Part shown: one piece after another, positions 50,578 to 59,315 of the stretch
How positions within the stretch are numbered: position 1 is the stretch's first letter
Layout: each line of letters begins with the position of its first letter
Assembly (NCBI GenBank): GCA_964460035.1
Contig: CAYWPG010000008.1
Span: 34,197 to 98,196, forward strand
Reading direction: 5' to 3'
Length of the DNA stretch: 64,000 nucleotides
DNA from: CAYWPG01 sp964460035
GTDB taxonomy: Bacteria > Pseudomonadota > Gammaproteobacteria > Nitrococcales > AK92
Notes under the pieces: model-generated
What the model was told of the DNA's origin: nothing
Database searches by the model: none
Seen by the model: only the letters and a program-made list of their open reading frames with translations
Position numbers and translations under genes: made by a program

Positions 50578-51477
50578 GTGTCGCATAGACGTGCTCTGCT
50601 CATCGTCAATCGCGCCAGTCGGCGCGGTGCCTCGGATTTGACCGCTGTCGTCGCCCGCCTGGAACGGCGCGGCATCGCGGTTGACCGCGCGGCCAATGAA
50701 AATGTCGGCGCCATGGTGGCCAGCATTCGGCAAGCGGGGGCTACTCATGATGCCATCCTGGTGGCAGGCGGGGATGGGACGCTGCATGCGGCGCTAGGGG
50801 CGCTGTTGCATTCCGGTCTGCCGCTGGGGGTGCTCCCCCTTGGCACTGCCAACGACTTCGCCCGCAGCATCGGTTTGCCCATGACGCCGGAGGCCGCCGC
50901 CGATGTGATCGCTGCGGGTGCCTGGCACGCGGTGGATGTAGCCCGCGTTAACGGCGAGTATTTTCTCAACGCCGCCAACGTAGGCCTGGGCGTGAAGGTA
51001 ACGCGCCGGCTGAACGGCGGGCTGAAGTCGCGCTGGGGCGTGTTCAGCTACGCTCTTGCGCTGATAGCGGCGCTGGCGAGCATGCGAGTGTTCCGGGCCA
51101 GGGTCGTTTACGATGAAACCGCCGAGACGTTGTATACGGTCCATATAACCGTAGGCAACGGCCGCTACTACGGTGGCGGCATGGCGGTGGCCGAGCGGGC
51201 GCATGTGAACGATGGCCTGCTGTATCTGTACAACATCGAACCGGTGGGATTCTGGCGCTTATTGCGCTTGCTGCCGGCGTTGCGAACAGGGCGGCATGGT
51301 CATTATCCCGAGGTGTTCATGCACTCCGGTCAGCGTCTTCTGATAGAGACACCGCAGCCGCTGCAGATCACGGCCGACGGGGAGGTGTGCGGAACCACCC
51401 CTGCGCAGTTCGATGTGCTGCTGGCGGCGTTGAAGGTGTTCGTGCCCGGCTCCGCCGAGGCTGGTCAGGCTCGATGA
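50578..51477 (+). CDS. Diacylglycerol/lipid kinase family protein (YegS-like)
   Basis: A 299-residue lipid kinase. The DAGK catalytic motif ILVAGGDGTLHAAL and LGVLPLGTANDFARSIGLP are intact. The C-terminal half has VGNGRYYGGGMAVAERAHVNDG and the closing LQITADGEVCGTTP. It probably phosphorylates diacylglycerol or phosphatidylglycerol-type lipids. The start is taken as GTG 50578, with CGGAAG upstream and the length of YegS; ATG 50542 would add 12 residues. It sits between the PilZ-like gene and a helical-protein gene. Confidence 0.87.
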   Translation: MSHRRALLIVNRASRRGASDLTAVVARLERRGIAVDRAANENVGAMVASIRQAGATHDAILVAGGDGTLHAALGALLHSGLPLGVLPLGTANDFARSIGLPMTPEAAADVIAAGAWHAVDVARVNGEYFLNAANVGLGVKVTRRLNGGLKSRWGVFSYALALIAALASMRVFRARVVYDETAETLYTVHITVGNGRYYGGGMAVAERAHVNDGLLYLYNIEPVGFWRLLRLLPALRTGRHGHYPEVFMHSGQRLLIETPQPLQITADGEVCGTTPAQFDVLLAALKVFVPGSAEAGQAR

Positions 51478-51512
51478 CGCTGCGACGCTCGCCGCTGGGA
51501 TGAGGTGATTCC

Positions 51513-51941
51513 ATGCTGCGCAGTGAAGAGCAAGTCGCCCTGGACGATCTGCAGCGGCGCTGCCGGGAAACCTCCACCCTTTATCGGGAAGACAGCCGCA
51601 TGCTTGCTGATGGGCCTCTGGCGCAGCTCTTTAGAAAACTGGGCGAGCCGCGGTTACGGATGGCGGATCGATTGGCGGAGGAGCAGCGCAAGCAGGGCGA
51701 TCTGCCACGGGGAATCGACATAGATCACCAGACCTTGACCGAGCTCAAAGAGCGGCTGCAGATGCGCTTGGGACCCGATGAGCAGTCCCCTGCCATCGAA
51801 AATCGCCGGGCCGACGAGGAGGAGCTCGAGCGTTTGTGCCGGCACGCGCTGACACTGCCGTTGCCCGGCTCTTCCCGCAGCCTGGTGCGGAAGCTGCTCA
51901 AGCAAACGGAACTCGCGCAGCGGCGCCTGCAGTTGCGCTAA
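51513..51941 (+). CDS. Ferritin-like helical protein (DUF2383-like)
   Basis: A 142-residue all-helical protein. ALDDLQRRCRETSTLYRED and GPLAQLFRKLGEPRLRMADRLAEEQRKQG have the heptad and acidic pattern of DUF2383 ferritin-like proteins, but metal ligands cannot be assigned with confidence. The function is unknown. It lies 35 bases after the lipid kinase gene and is likely co-transcribed. Confidence 0.7.
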   Translation: MLRSEEQVALDDLQRRCRETSTLYREDSRMLADGPLAQLFRKLGEPRLRMADRLAEEQRKQGDLPRGIDIDHQTLTELKERLQMRLGPDEQSPAIENRRADEEELERLCRHALTLPLPGSSRSLVRKLLKQTELAQRRLQLR

Positions 51942-52114
51942 GTGCCGGTTAGAGCTTGTGTCGTTTCTGTACGATGCGCTTGGGCGCGCACACATTCCGC
52001 CATCGCGGCGTCCTTCGTCCCAGCTGCGGTCTTCGGTATCATGCGCAGGCGCAACCGCGTCTTTCCTGGCCCATGGCTCACACGCAGCGGTCAGCGGCGC
52101 TTTCGAGGTGCAAG

Positions 52115-52585
52115 GTGGTAGATACGTCGATTTCGGCCGAAGAGCGCGCTTTTCAGCGTGCCAAGAAGTTCTTCGCAGCGCTTCCCCATAGCCACGTGCT
52201 CGGGCTGGAGCTGCTGGCGTTCGCCGATAACACGGCCATTGCGAGACTCCCATACAAGCCGGAGCTGATCGGCAACCCCATGACCGGTGTGATTCACGGG
52301 GGAGCGATCACCACACTGATCGATCAGACCAGCGGCGCGGCCGTCTTCGCTAGCCTAGAGGTGCCCGAAATGGTGGCCACGCTCGATTTGCGCATCGACT
52401 ACTTGCGTCAGGCGGAGCCGGGGCGGTCCGTGCTGGTGCGAGCCGAGTGCTACCGCGTCACCTCCAGTGTCGCTTTCGTGAGGTGCCAAGCCTATCACGA
52501 AGAGGGAGGGCCGCTGGTTGCAACGAGCGTGAGCAGCTTCATGCGCACGGGCAGCAAGCATAACGTCGTGGTAGAAGAGCAATGA
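52115..52585 (+). CDS. PaaI family thioesterase, first copy
   Basis: A 156-residue hotdog thioesterase. The active-site block is NPMTGVIHGGAITTLIDQTSG (HGG with catalytic Asp), followed by VATLDLRIDYLRQAEPGRSV. It hydrolyses acyl-CoA, of unknown chain. The start is a GTG at 52115 with GAGGTG upstream; the frame is open back to 51956, but no binding site is seen there. Its last codons overlap the next thioesterase gene by 4 bases. Confidence 0.85.
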   Translation: MVDTSISAEERAFQRAKKFFAALPHSHVLGLELLAFADNTAIARLPYKPELIGNPMTGVIHGGAITTLIDQTSGAAVFASLEVPEMVATLDLRIDYLRQAEPGRSVLVRAECYRVTSSVAFVRCQAYHEEGGPLVATSVSSFMRTGSKHNVVVEEQ

Positions 52586-53049
52586 ACGAGTTGACCCAGT
52601 TGTTCGCGCAAGCGCGCGCGCGTAACGATCTGAAGAGCATTATCGACTTCGTCCCGTATGCACGTCTGTTGGGTATCGAAGTGGCTGAGGCGCGCGGTCA
52701 GCAATTGATTTTCAAGCTGCCGTTCCGCGAGCAGAACGTGGGCAACTTTCGCTTGCCGGCGCTGCACGGCGGGGTAATCGGCGCTTTCATGGAGCACGCC
52801 GCGCTGGTGCAGATCCTTTGGAACATGGAGAGCGAGATACTGCCCAAAGTGATCGATTTCTCCATTGACTATCTGCGCCCGGGCAAGCCGGAGACGGTAT
52901 TCGCTGAGTGCGATGTGCTCAGGCAGGGGCAGCGGGTTGCCAATGTATCCGTCCGCGCTTGGCAGAGCGACCCCGAGCGCCCCATTGCCACGGCTCGCAG
53001 CCACTTCCTGTTGTCGCGCCCGGCGCAAGGAGTTGCGGAGGCTAGCTGA
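52582..53049 (+). CDS. PaaI family thioesterase, second copy
   Basis: A 155-residue hotdog protein with RLPALHGGVIGAFMEHAALVQ and VIDFSIDYLRPGKPETVF. The catalytic Asp of the first copy corresponds here to Glu (FMEHAAL), an accepted variant in the family. It overlaps the first copy by 4 bases (ATGA), so the two are coupled and may form a heteromeric enzyme. Confidence 0.85.
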   Translation: MNELTQLFAQARARNDLKSIIDFVPYARLLGIEVAEARGQQLIFKLPFREQNVGNFRLPALHGGVIGAFMEHAALVQILWNMESEILPKVIDFSIDYLRPGKPETVFAECDVLRQGQRVANVSVRAWQSDPERPIATARSHFLLSRPAQGVAEAS

Positions 53050-53151
53050 TACGTGTATTAATGCGGGAACATGCGTCCGGAGGGGGGTGGTCGCATGCTC
53101 GGACTCTGAGCTTGGCTCGGGGTTTTGCTACAGGATGTAGGAGCACCGTGG

Positions 53152-53763
53152 ATGGCAAACGCAGCAAACCACCTCACAGAAGAAGAACTATCGTACTTGC
53201 GCGAGCTCTTTCAAGAGCGGAGTCCGATTCAGGAGCCGCCCGCGCTGCCTATCAAGCTCGAGCCGCAAGGCTTGGATCGCGAGCGCCTGCTAAGGATGCT
53301 CGCGGAGATGCAGGCCGAACTGGTAGCGAGCGATGGCGATCTGGTGTTGCGGTTCCGTCTTGAGCTCGACCCGGCTTCGGATGGGGCAGTCAAGGTGGCC
53401 GCGCCCAACGTGATCGATAGGCGCGGCGAGGGGCGTAGCGCCCGGGTAGCGCCTCGTGCCGACGAAGTACGAATCGTCGATCGCGACGGCTTGCTCGAAG
53501 AGATCCGGGTCGTGGACGTCTCCGACACGGGCCTGCAGGTACATGCCGTGGTCAAGCCCACGGTCGAGCCCGGCTGCCGCCTGTCCAATCTGCAGATCGT
53601 GCTTCCGGGCCATGGGCCGGTGGATATAGTCGGTACGGTGGTTCGCACCACGCCCGCCGCGACCCCGCAAACCAAACTGGTGGCAATCGAACTCAATAGC
53701 TTGACACCCGAGGCACAGGCCGCGTTGCGGGCGTACGTGTTTTCCCGCTTCAGTCGGGAATAG
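53152..53763 (+). CDS. PilZ-like protein, copy 2
   Basis: A 203-residue paralogue of the protein at 49852. The PilZ barrel has VVDVSDTGLQVHAVVKP (DxSxxG), preceded by DRRGEGRSARVAPR, which contains a correct RxxxR (RGEGR). So this copy is the better candidate for c-di-GMP binding. The C-terminal helix is ALRAYVFSRFSRE, as in copy 1. The start at 53152 has AGGAG eight bases upstream; an in-frame ATG at 53125 is less likely. Convergent with the small acidic protein gene. Confidence 0.75.
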   Translation: MANAANHLTEEELSYLRELFQERSPIQEPPALPIKLEPQGLDRERLLRMLAEMQAELVASDGDLVLRFRLELDPASDGAVKVAAPNVIDRRGEGRSARVAPRADEVRIVDRDGLLEEIRVVDVSDTGLQVHAVVKPTVEPGCRLSNLQIVLPGHGPVDIVGTVVRTTPAATPQTKLVAIELNSLTPEAQAALRAYVFSRFSRE

Positions 53764-53789
53764 ACGCGCTGTTTGCGGATTCCGGCCGG

Positions 53790-54005
53790 CTAAGACCGTT
53801 GGCTCTTGTCTTTTGGCGGTTTGGCAGGGCCACCGGTATGAGTGTCGGCCCAAGCGGGTGGATCGCTGGCCGGGAACGACTCATCGGACGCTTCGTCGAC
53901 TTCGTCGTATTCGGGCCGTTGCACTTCTTCGGCCCGCTGTTCGCTAGGCTGCTTCTGCTGGTTGCCCGCTTGCTTTCGTTCCGGATGCCGTTCCCTGGGT
54001 TCCAT
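53790..54005 (-). CDS. Small acidic protein with FPASDPPAW motif
   Basis: A 71-residue hydrophilic, probably disordered protein. It contains DEASDESFPASDPPAWA, a motif I recognise from many small hypothetical proteins of proteobacteria, where it is the only conserved part. The start has GAGG six bases upstream. Function unknown. Confidence 0.7.
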   Translation of the reverse strand: MEPRERHPERKQAGNQQKQPSEQRAEEVQRPEYDEVDEASDESFPASDPPAWADTHTGGPAKPPKDKSQRS

Positions 54006-54062
54006 TGTCAGCCTCGCTTACGTTCTTGCCGCGGCACGGGCGCCGTAGTCGCCTTCGACTTC

Positions 54063-54698
54063 TTAAGTCGTCTCTGCGGAGCTCGCTTTCAAGCCCCTCT
54101 GACTATGGGCGGCCAGCTCCAGCCGGCAAGCGGCGGCGTAGTCGATCGCGCTGGGGAAGAAACGCAGAAAGTCGGCCTCCAGCTGCTCGTAATTGGCCAT
54201 CAGTTCGGCGCCGCTGCCGGCTAGCGCGTTCGGCGCGCGCAGGCGCAAAGCGATGCGCTCAAGAACGAAGGCTGCCGTTTCCGCATCGCGATAGCTGTGA
54301 AGCCAGTCTTCGGCTGCCATCCGCGGCGCCATCCGGCGCAGCCGCTCCGGCAGCAACGCCTCGTGCTTTTGCAGCGCCTGGTACACACGGCTGGTAAAAC
54401 TGCGCAGGGGAATGTCGCTGAAGCGCTCCCAGTGCCGGGCAAGAAAGTGGTCGTAGCAGACGTCGACGATGATCCCTGCAACCCTGCGCCGTTCGGGCGA
54501 TATACGTTGCTTGCTCTGTAGTACCAGGGGATGGCTGTCGGTAAACGAGTCTATCCTGCGGTGCAATTGAATACCGCGGGCGATCTCGGCCGGCCAGTCG
54601 TCGACGCGGATAGTCCCGCGTACGAAGTCACCCAGCAGATTGCCTACCAAGGCTTCATCGGTGGTGCCCGCCAGATAGAGATGTGCAAGATAATTCAT
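54063..54698 (-). CDS. acpH: Acyl carrier protein phosphodiesterase AcpH
   Basis: A 211-residue metallohydrolase that removes 4'-phosphopantetheine from ACP. The N-terminal MNYLAHLYLAGTTDEALVGNLLGDF and the QLHRRIDSFTDSHP block are diagnostic, with the metal-binding Asp and His residues in VCYDHFLARHW. The length is close to E. coli AcpH. Confidence 0.93.
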   Translation of the reverse strand: MNYLAHLYLAGTTDEALVGNLLGDFVRGTIRVDDWPAEIARGIQLHRRIDSFTDSHPLVLQSKQRISPERRRVAGIIVDVCYDHFLARHWERFSDIPLRSFTSRVYQALQKHEALLPERLRRMAPRMAAEDWLHSYRDAETAAFVLERIALRLRAPNALAGSGAELMANYEQLEADFLRFFPSAIDYAAACRLELAAHSQRGLKASSAETT

Positions 54699-54798
54699 GT
54701 GCCTATCATAGCGTGACTGCTTGCGCGAGGGGGCAACGCTGGCGCTGCCGTAGCATCCGACCGGGAGCGAAGGCGGATTGGCTAGCCGCCTCGATGAC

Positions 54799-55944
54799 CT
54801 AGCGCCTGACGCGCGGCGCTGGGAGAGCCGGCGTCTGCGTGATGCCCACGTCCTGGTACAACCAATCCATCATGGTCGCGACCACGGCTTTGAAGGTGCC
54901 GTGCTGCCGGTAGAGGTCGCGCTGGCGCTGACTGCTGCTGCCGTGCCGCAGCAGCTCGAATGCTGGCTCCAGGTATTCCTCTTCGCCGTAGCGTTGGGCC
55001 GCTTCGGCGGCGATATGCAGCATGTCGGCTACAAGTTTGCGCATGGGCAGGGTATCGCCCTCGGGGCTGACAATGCATTCGCATCCAAGCCCGGTGTGGG
55101 AGGCGCGGTACTGGTTTTCTTGCTCTAGCCACATGGGCAGTACCGGCAGAGTGCGGGCAGGAGGGGAGGCACGCAGATGCGCGATCAGAGCGCGCACCAG
55201 CGCAGCCAGCGCGACATTCTCCAGCAGCGTAGGCTGCACGTCCATCACCCGGATCTCGAGACTGCCGTAGTCCGGTCGCGGCCTGATATCCCAGTGCATA
55301 TCTGAGTAGCTCTCGAAGATGCGTGCCCGCTCGGAAGCGGCGACCAAGCGCTCGAAGTCCTCCCAGGCGGCCAGCTGCGGCGGCGTGCCGAAGGCATGAG
55401 CCGCCATGAGTACGCGTTGCCGATAAGAAGCGAACCCGGTGTCGTGGCCACGCCAATACGGGGAGTTGGCCGATAAGGCGAGCAGTGCCGGCAGGTAGGG
55501 CCGCAGCCTGTTCATGATCGCGATCGCTTCGCCGCCGGATCTCATCCCGACATGCACGTGCAGTGCGTAGGTAATCTGTGAGTAGCCGACGTAGCCAGTG
55601 TCCTGTTCCACCCGCGCATAACGGGGAGTTGGGGTGACTTGACCCAGGTTTTCGCAGAATGGGTGCGTGCCGGCTGCGGCAAGACTCATGCCCAGGCTGT
55701 CCGCCGCTTCGCAGAGCATGGCGAGTTGCTCTTGCAGGTGACGGTGCAGGTCCACGATGTTCCAGCAGACCTTGGAGGCTATTTCCACGGTGAACTGAAT
55801 ATACTCGGGTTTGACGTAGTCCCGGTTGGGGCAAGCCCTGAGCAGCGGAAGCACGCCATTGGTCAGATCGAGATTGCGTGCGTCGAGGACCTGTAGTTCG
55901 ATCTCGATGCCGATCGTCTCGGGCGATGAGCGCTTGAACTGCAT
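54799..55944 (-). CDS. ybdK: Carboxylate-amine ligase, YbdK/GCS2 family
   Basis: A 381-residue ATP-dependent ligase of the glutamate-cysteine ligase 2 fold. The N-terminal GIEIELQVLDARNLDL carries metal-binding Glu residues, and the core has THPFCENLGQVTPTPRYARV, HVHVGMRSGGEAIAIMNRLR and PDYGSLEIRVMDVQPT. YbdK-type enzymes have weak glutamate-cysteine ligase activity; the true substrate is unknown. It follows an M20 amidohydrolase gene by 10 bases, suggesting opposing activities on one amide. Confidence 0.9.
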   Translation of the reverse strand: MQFKRSSPETIGIEIELQVLDARNLDLTNGVLPLLRACPNRDYVKPEYIQFTVEIASKVCWNIVDLHRHLQEQLAMLCEAADSLGMSLAAAGTHPFCENLGQVTPTPRYARVEQDTGYVGYSQITYALHVHVGMRSGGEAIAIMNRLRPYLPALLALSANSPYWRGHDTGFASYRQRVLMAAHAFGTPPQLAAWEDFERLVAASERARIFESYSDMHWDIRPRPDYGSLEIRVMDVQPTLLENVALAALVRALIAHLRASPPARTLPVLPMWLEQENQYRASHTGLGCECIVSPEGDTLPMRKLVADMLHIAAEAAQRYGEEEYLEPAFELLRHGSSSQRQRDLYRQHGTFKAVVATMMDWLYQDVGITQTPALPAPRVRR

Positions 55945-55954
55945 GCTGTTTCCC

Positions 55955-57127
55955 TCAGGCCGTGGAAAGGCTCTCGATGGCCTCGCGGGCGACCTGCTCC
56001 AGATAGCACGCGCCTACCTTCAAGGCTTCTTCGTCTATATCGAATGCCGGATTGTGCAAGGCGATCGGCTCGCGACCCGAAGCGCGCACACCCAGACGGA
56101 CATAGCTGCCGGGGATGTTTTGCAAGTAGTAGGCGAAATCCTCCGAACCCATGCTGGGGAAGTCCATCTCCTGTAACCTTTCGGCGCCCACGACGGCAGC
56201 GGCGGCTCGGCGGGCGATCTCGGTTTCGCGAGCGGTGTTGATCACCGGAGGATAGCCTTCTTCGCATTCCACGCTGATCTTGGCGTTATGGAGCATCGCC
56301 GCGGCGCTGGCCATCCGTCCAATGCCGGTCAGCAAGCGTCGGCGAGCATCGGGCGAGGTGGTACGCACGCTACCCTCGAGCAGCGCGTCTTCGGCAATGA
56401 TATTGGCCGCGCTGCCGGCCTCTAGGCGGCCGATCGTGATTACGCTGGGATGGAATGGGTTAGACTCGCGCGAGATCAGCGTCTGGATGGCGTTGATCAA
56501 CACCCCGACCACGACCACGGCATCGGTGGCTTCGTGTGGCCGAGCACCATGCCCGCCGCGGCCTTTGATGCGGATGATGAAACCATCGGACTGGGCGGTG
56601 ATCACGCCGGTGGCGGTCATGATCTCGCCGGTGCGGTACTCCTGGGTGACATGGGCGCCGAAGATCGCGGCTGTGTCGTCCAGCAGGCCTGTACGGAGAA
56701 TTTCGCGGGCACCGCCGCCGCGTTCTTCGGCCGGTTGAAAAATGAACTGCACGCTGCCCGGGGGCGGCGACTTGCGCAGCAGCGCTGCGGCGCCGAGCAG
56801 CATGGCCATATGCGCATCGTGACCGCAGGCATGCATCTTGCCGGGAATAACGGAGCTGAACGGTAAGCCGGTGGTTTCATTGCCTGGCAGGGCGTCCATC
56901 TCCGCTCGTAGCGCCACGGTAGGGCCGCTGCGCGAACCGTCCAGCCGCGCAACCACGCCTCCGCCGAGTCCACCGTATTGGTAGGGCAGGCCTAGTCGCT
57001 CCAGTTGGGCGATGATTCGTCGGGCGGTGGCTTCTTCTTCGAAAGCCAGTTCGGGATGGCGGTGCAGTTCGCGCCGGATTGCAACCATCCACGGGAAAAT
57101 AGCCTCGGCGCGCTTCCATCCGCCCAT
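55955..57127 (-). CDS. M20 family amidohydrolase (HipO/amino-acylase type)
   Basis: A 390-residue metal-dependent hydrolase. The blocks RRELHRHPELAFEEEATARRI, GKMHACGHDAHMAMLLGAAALL and FQPAEERGGGAREIL (general base Glu) are all present, and the C-terminal metal-site His is in REPIALHNPAFDIDEEALKV. It cleaves N-acyl or peptide bonds of amino acids. First gene of a two-gene unit with ybdK; two hairpins upstream separate it from rhlB. Confidence 0.92.
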   Translation of the reverse strand: MGGWKRAEAIFPWMVAIRRELHRHPELAFEEEATARRIIAQLERLGLPYQYGGLGGGVVARLDGSRSGPTVALRAEMDALPGNETTGLPFSSVIPGKMHACGHDAHMAMLLGAAALLRKSPPPGSVQFIFQPAEERGGGAREILRTGLLDDTAAIFGAHVTQEYRTGEIMTATGVITAQSDGFIIRIKGRGGHGARPHEATDAVVVVGVLINAIQTLISRESNPFHPSVITIGRLEAGSAANIIAEDALLEGSVRTTSPDARRRLLTGIGRMASAAAMLHNAKISVECEEGYPPVINTARETEIARRAAAAVVGAERLQEMDFPSMGSEDFAYYLQNIPGSYVRLGVRASGREPIALHNPAFDIDEEALKVGACYLEQVAREAIESLSTA

Positions 57128-57186
57128 GATCGCTCCACAGCCAAATAATGCACCAGCGGAGGAGGACCGGATTTGGGGGGCTTAGA

Positions 57187-57211
57187 CCGCGTGCCGCATG
57201 ACGGCACGCGG
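57187..57211 (-). terminator. Perfect hairpin between rhlB and the M20 gene
   Basis: CCGCGTGCCG-CATGA-CGGCACGCGG is a perfect 10-bp stem, about 125 bases beyond the rhlB stop on the minus strand and 60 bases before the M20 start. No T-run follows. It may terminate rhlB or structure the M20 leader. Confidence 0.55.
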
Positions 57212-57246
57212 GAAAGCCGGCTCCCTCGACCGCCTTGCCTCAACCC

Positions 57247-57269
57247 GGCTTGGCCGGTAAGGCCAAGCC
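57247..57269 (-). terminator. Second perfect hairpin between rhlB and the M20 gene
   Basis: GGCTTGGCC-GGTAA-GGCCAAGCC is a perfect 9-bp stem, met first by transcripts leaving rhlB. It forms a tandem with the hairpin at 57187-57211. Confidence 0.55.
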
Positions 57270-57336
57270 TGAGCTGTGCTTATAGGCGAGTGGAGGCGAA
57301 CTCAATGGGGCGGGCCCAGGCCGAGCGATGCTTTTG

Positions 57337-58599
57337 TTACGAAGCGGGCGTGCGTCGCCGCGGACTGCGGCTGCGGCCCCCGTTAGCTCGTCCGTTCGGC
57401 GCGCGCCGCGCCAGCTTCGCCGGTGGTTGCAGTTCGGGGAGCAGTTCGTCGGTGATGGGCGCTACAGGGATTTTCTGCTCGATGTACTTCTCGATATCGG
57501 GCAGCGAGTAAACGTACTCCTCGCAGGCAAAAGTGATCGCATCGCCGCTTGCACCGGCACGCGCCGTACGACCGATACGGTGCACGTAATCTTCCGGATC
57601 CTGGGGCAGATCGAAGTTGATCACATGGCTGACGCCGGGGATGTGCAGGCCACGCGCGGCAACATCGGTTGCGACCAGGATGGGAAGTTCGCCGGCTTGG
57701 AACTTGCCGAGCAGCTGCTCGCGCTTCTTCTGGGCGATGTCGCCCGACAACACCGCCGCATCGAAGCCGTTGCCCAGCAGCGTGGCCACTACTTGATCGG
57801 CCATGCGCTTAGTGTTCACGAAGACGATGGTGCGATGAGGATCGTGGTGTCTGAGCACCCCGACCAGCAGCTGCATCTTCTCGTCCTTGGAGACGTGATA
57901 GAGCACCTGATTGACGCGATCAGCGGTGATCTGCTCGGCCTCGACCTTCACCACCGTGGGGTCGTTCATGTGCTCGTACGCAAGCTCCATGACGCGTTGC
58001 GAGAGGGTGGCCGAGAACAGCATGTTGATGCGCTTCTCGGGCGGCGGCATGCGCCTGAGAAGATAACGGATGTCGTTGATGAACCCCAGATCGAACATGC
58101 GGTCGGCTTCGTCCAGCACGACCACTTCGATGTTGTTCAGATCGAAGACCCGCTGTTTGTAGAAGTCGATGACCCGCCCGGGCGTGCCGATGATAATGTC
58201 GACTCCCAGTTCCAGCTCGCGGCGCTGGGACTCGTAACCGGTGCCTCCGTACACGGCTTCGATAAAGAGGCCGGTGTGCTTGCCCAGCAGTTGCGCATCC
58301 TTGTGGATCTGGATGGCCAGCTCGCGTGTGGGCGCTAGAATCAGTGCCCAGGGGCCGTAACGGCCCTCCTCCACCGGATTTTCCATCAGGTGGTGCATGG
58401 TCGCGAGCAGGAAGGCCGCTGATTTACCCGTACCGGTTTGCGCTTGGCCCGCCACGTCGGCGCCTTTGAGCGCGAGCGGTAGCGTTTGCGCCTGTATCGG
58501 TGTGCAGTGGGTAAACCCGGCCTCCTTGAGCCCCCGAAGCAGGGTGGGGGTGAGCCCGAGAGAATCGAAAGTGACGTCGGTAAGATGGTCTGTATTCAT
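57337..58599 (-). CDS. rhlB: ATP-dependent RNA helicase RhlB
   Basis: A 420-residue DEAD-box helicase that unwinds structured RNA for the degradosome. Motifs: AGQAQTGTGKSAAFLL (I), APTREL (Ia), VVLDEADRMFDLGF (II), FSATLS (III) and HRIGRTARAG (VI). The tail is basic (RRAPNGRANGGRSRSPRRR), as in other RhlB proteins. ATG 58599 is chosen over a TTG nine bases upstream. The length is almost that of E. coli RhlB. Confidence 0.93.
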   Translation of the reverse strand: MNTDHLTDVTFDSLGLTPTLLRGLKEAGFTHCTPIQAQTLPLALKGADVAGQAQTGTGKSAAFLLATMHHLMENPVEEGRYGPWALILAPTRELAIQIHKDAQLLGKHTGLFIEAVYGGTGYESQRRELELGVDIIIGTPGRVIDFYKQRVFDLNNIEVVVLDEADRMFDLGFINDIRYLLRRMPPPEKRINMLFSATLSQRVMELAYEHMNDPTVVKVEAEQITADRVNQVLYHVSKDEKMQLLVGVLRHHDPHRTIVFVNTKRMADQVVATLLGNGFDAAVLSGDIAQKKREQLLGKFQAGELPILVATDVAARGLHIPGVSHVINFDLPQDPEDYVHRIGRTARAGASGDAITFACEEYVYSLPDIEKYIEQKIPVAPITDELLPELQPPAKLARRAPNGRANGGRSRSPRRRTPAS

Positions 58600-58757
58600 G
58601 GCTGCCAAGGATAACGGATTTTATGGTTATTTTTACAACTTCCTGTGCATCGAAAGTCTCCGGCGAGGGGGATCGAGGGCGTTAGCTGCCGGTAGCACTG
58701 GCTAGTCAACCTTGGGCGCGGCTGTATGGTCGCCGCCATTTGCGGTAGGTGAAGAGG

Positions 58758-59309
58758 ATGTTCTCGCTGTTCCGACTCTTGCGTGTTGCGGTTAGCGCCC
58801 GCCGGGCTCCGCGCCAGCATCCGTTGGCTGTTTCGCAGATCGCATTGCGTGTTGGCCTTGGCGACCTGGACATCAACAGGCACATGAACAACGCGCGCTA
58901 CCTGAAGCTGATGGATCTGGGGCGTACGGATCTTTTCATCCGCACGGGTATAGGGCGGCTGGTCTTTCAGGCACGCTGGATGCCCGTGGTAGCGGCGGTG
59001 ACGGTCCGCTATCGCCGATCGCTGTTGCCTTTCCAGCGATTTACGCTGCGCACGAGAATACTCGGCTGGGACGCCAAGTCGCTATTCTTCGAGCACGTCA
59101 TCGTGCGCGACGGACGGGTGGTCACCATCGCGCTCGCCCGCTGCGTGGTGCGCCGCTCGGGAGGCTGGGTGCCGCCAGCGGAACTGATCGAGCGCGTGAC
59201 CGGTTCGCCTGTGCAGTCGCCGCCAATGCCGGACTGGGCGCTGGCCTGGGCCCAAGCCGAGGCCGGAGTGCGCCCGGAGGAAGAGCTCCAGTACCTGGCT
59301 GCGAGCTGA
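58758..59309 (+). CDS. Hotdog (4HBT) thioesterase-like protein
   Basis: A 183-residue single-hotdog protein. GLGDLDINRHMNNARYLKLMDLGR contains the catalytic Asp and the MNNARYLK helix of acyl-CoA thioesterases of the THEM6/YbgC-like type. It likely acts on long-chain acyl-CoA; no partner gene is close. GTG at 58749 is an alternative start three codons upstream. It is convergent with cydB, six bases away. Confidence 0.82.
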   Translation: MFSLFRLLRVAVSARRAPRQHPLAVSQIALRVGLGDLDINRHMNNARYLKLMDLGRTDLFIRTGIGRLVFQARWMPVVAAVTVRYRRSLLPFQRFTLRTRILGWDAKSLFFEHVIVRDGRVVTIALARCVVRRSGGWVPPAELIERVTGSPVQSPPMPDWALAWAQAEAGVRPEEELQYLAAS

Positions 59310-59315
59310 GTCGCG

